From assembly GCA_035935235.1 (NCBI GenBank), contig DASYXG010000435.1, positions 1-15,491 of the forward strand: DNA of 15,491 nucleotides, given 5' to 3'. This document shows, piece after piece, positions 14,189 through 15,491 of the stretch. Each line of letters opens with the position of its first letter. Positions within the stretch are counted from its first letter, which is position 1. The DNA is from DATARH01 sp035935235 (lineage in GTDB: Bacteria; Pseudomonadota; Alphaproteobacteria; ATCC43930; CGMCC-115725). The notes under the pieces are model-generated. The model did not search any database. It had not been told where the DNA came from and saw only the letters and a list, made by a program, of their open reading frames with translations. The position numbers and the translations under genes were made by a program.

Positions 14189-14217
14189 GTGATAGTTGGC
14201 ACCCTAGCGCCTGTCAA
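14189..14217 (-). promoter_or_regulatory. sigma70-type promoter for scoAB
   Basis: The minus strand has a perfect TTGACA (14212-14217), a 17-base spacer and TATCAC (14189-14194, four of six). The expected start near 14182 leaves a leader of about 14 bases that still includes the AGGAG ribosome site. The -35 overlaps the stop codon of the upstream gene. Confidence 0.6.
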
Positions 14218-15491
14218 TTTTTCGGCGCGGTCGTTTGCGGCGATGGAGGTGGAGAGGGCGGCTTAATCCCAAGCTTGTCGCGGGTTTTGGCGTCGACGAC
14301 GCCATCGACATTGAGCCCGGAATCCTTCTGGAACTGGGCTACGGCCAGCGCCGTCGCGGTGTCGTATGAGCCAGCCAGCAGACCAACCTGCTTATCCGCC
14401 GGCAGAGCGTGTTGCACGATACGGACGTCGTCGCCCGTCATCGGCGGAATTGCGAGTTGCAAAGTGCGCTGCTGTGTTGGGTCTGGATTGCTGGCCACAT
14501 GGGTATTGAACCAGACGACAAGATTGCTGCCATTGACGCCGATCGGCTGTCCGAAGCCTGAGGTCAGGTGGAATTTGACGGTCGGCGTTCCATCCGCCGC
14601 CGCCTCGGCCGTCCCGATAAACTTGAGCAGCGGCAGATAGGCGCGACCCAATTCGCTGGTCACGATGTCGGGCAGCGCATCGAAACCCCGAACTGCGATA
14701 TCGCCGATCGCGGAATAGCCGATCGGCATCGGCGGGGTGCGTTTGGCTTCGCCGGTGGCGGCGACTTGCACGCGCTTGAAGTCCACCGCCCCCTCACGAA
14801 GGCGCAACACCGGGCTCAGCGACATAGCCGTGGCCATCAGTTGCTGGATCGCTTTTTGCCGTACCTCATCGGATGCGTCCGGTTTGGCCTCGCTTCCAGC
14901 CTCGGCTAGGGTGCGCAGCGCGCTGGTGGCGATATCCTCGAGAGCAAGATCGATTACGCCGCGCTGCGGCACCAGGGTGTCTGGAAGCAGCGACGGGGCG
15001 ATCGCCAATCCCTCATACCCCATGGTCAGGGAGAACCTCGCCATTTCGCCGTCGAGACCACTCAGCGCGCCGCCGAGCGTCGCTTTCTTCAATGTCACTT
15101 GGGTTTCACCGCTGGGTTTCTTGGCCGTAATGTTTTCGACCGTCAGCTCGCTCTTCGATGAGGTGAAGAGACCGACAAATTTTGGCAGCAGCTCCAGCCA
15201 AGCGGCGACCCGCTGCTCCGGGCTGTCCTGCTCACGGATTTCCGCTACCTTGTCACGCATCGCGTCGAGATCGGCGAGACTTGGACCCACCGCCTCGCCG
15301 ATATTGCTTACGCGGTCGATACTCCCGGTGAGCAGCGCCTCGCTGAATAGAAATTCGAGACCCTTAAGCTCCAAGTCGAGCGGAGCGCGCCAGCCACCGT
15401 TGTCGGTGCGGACGATCTTCCAGCTCGAGGTTAGCGCCCCGAAGGCCAGATAGTCCTTATGGTCCTTCTGCTCGACGCGACCGCCGGCCAC
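14214..15491 (-). CDS. envelope protein with C-terminal peptidoglycan-binding domain (partial, N-terminus off the right edge)
   Basis: 425 codons are visible and the frame is open to the window edge. The first codon in view is a GTG, but it is probably an internal Val. Residues about 1-345 (numbered from the edge) are a mixed region rich in strand-like segments (for example LDLELKGLEFLFSEALLTGSI and AIGDIAVRGFDALPDIV) that I do not recognise. Residues 352-409 form a PG_binding_1-type three-helix domain, with GDDVRIVQHAL, GSYDTATALAVAQFQKDSGL and DGVVDAKTRDKLGI. A Pro-rich tail (PPSPPPSPQTTAPKN) ends the protein. It is probably periplasmic and wall-associated, but the signal peptide, if any, lies outside the window. 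The scoAB promoter overlaps its stop codon, so it is not obviously part of that operon. Confidence 0.85.
   Translation of the reverse strand: MAGGRVEQKDHKDYLAFGALTSSWKIVRTDNGGWRAPLDLELKGLEFLFSEALLTGSIDRVSNIGEAVGPSLADLDAMRDKVAEIREQDSPEQRVAAWLELLPKFVGLFTSSKSELTVENITAKKPSGETQVTLKKATLGGALSGLDGEMARFSLTMGYEGLAIAPSLLPDTLVPQRGVIDLALEDIATSALRTLAEAGSEAKPDASDEVRQKAIQQLMATAMSLSPVLRLREGAVDFKRVQVAATGEAKRTPPMPIGYSAIGDIAVRGFDALPDIVTSELGRAYLPLLKFIGTAEAAADGTPTVKFHLTSGFGQPIGVNGSNLVVWFNTHVASNPDPTQQRTLQLAIPPMTGDDVRIVQHALPADKQVGLLAGSYDTATALAVAQFQKDSGLNVDGVVDAKTRDKLGIKPPSPPPSPQTTAPKN

Noticed and set aside
1..15491. CRISPR array, tRNA, rRNA, transposase or integrase, attachment site
   Set aside because: No regularly spaced repeats, no cloverleaf or rRNA segments recognised, and no mobile-element protein in any frame. 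Gene content and direction are uniform.

Overview
This window looks like a chromosomal segment of a GC-rich alphaproteobacterium, probably Hyphomicrobiales or Rhodospirillales. The pointers are the style of the ClpS and ClpA sequences, the tsaD-gpsA pairing, an OpgC-type membrane acyltransferase and a PrkA-YeaH-SpoVR cluster. This is inferred from protein families, not from a marker gene. All eleven genes I can support lie on the minus strand, so transcription runs from high to low coordinates. I see no convincing plus-strand gene, RNA gene, insertion sequence or CRISPR array.

In the direction of transcription the layout is as follows. (1) 15491-14214: C-terminal part of an envelope protein of unrecognised type ending in a peptidoglycan-binding domain. 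(2) 14167-12804: scoA-scoB, a 3-oxoacid CoA-transferase, behind a good sigma70-type promoter. (3) 12719-9938: a tightly overlapping trio of an OpgC-like multi-spanning acyltransferase and two exported SGNH-fold proteins. The first SGNH protein has lost the catalytic Ser and the Asp-x-x-His motif; the second keeps them. (4) 9937-9468: a 470-base non-coding gap with a sigma54-type promoter (GG-N10-GC) and two copies of a dyad-like motif upstream of it. (5) 9467-4598: prkA/yeaG, yeaH/yhbH and spoVR/ycgB, the three-gene stress and starvation module. (6) 4549-2526: tsaD and gpsA, overlapping by four bases. (7) 2409-1: clpS and clpA; clpA runs off the left edge.

The genes form separate functional blocks. 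ClpS delivers N-degron substrates to ClpA, which unfolds them for ClpP. TsaD (tRNA t6A) and GpsA (glycerol-3-phosphate) are housekeeping. ScoAB moves CoA between succinate and acetoacetate. PrkA-YeaH-SpoVR is a conserved module of poorly known biochemistry; the sigma54-type promoter would tie it to nitrogen or another enhancer-binding-protein signal, as reported for yeaGH in enterobacteria.

The best candidate for a little-described system is the OpgC/SGNH/SGNH operon. By analogy with other membrane O-acyltransferase plus SGNH systems, it may carry an acyl group across the inner membrane and attach it to, or remove it from, a periplasmic glycan, with the inactive SGNH protein as a non-catalytic partner. 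That role is inference.
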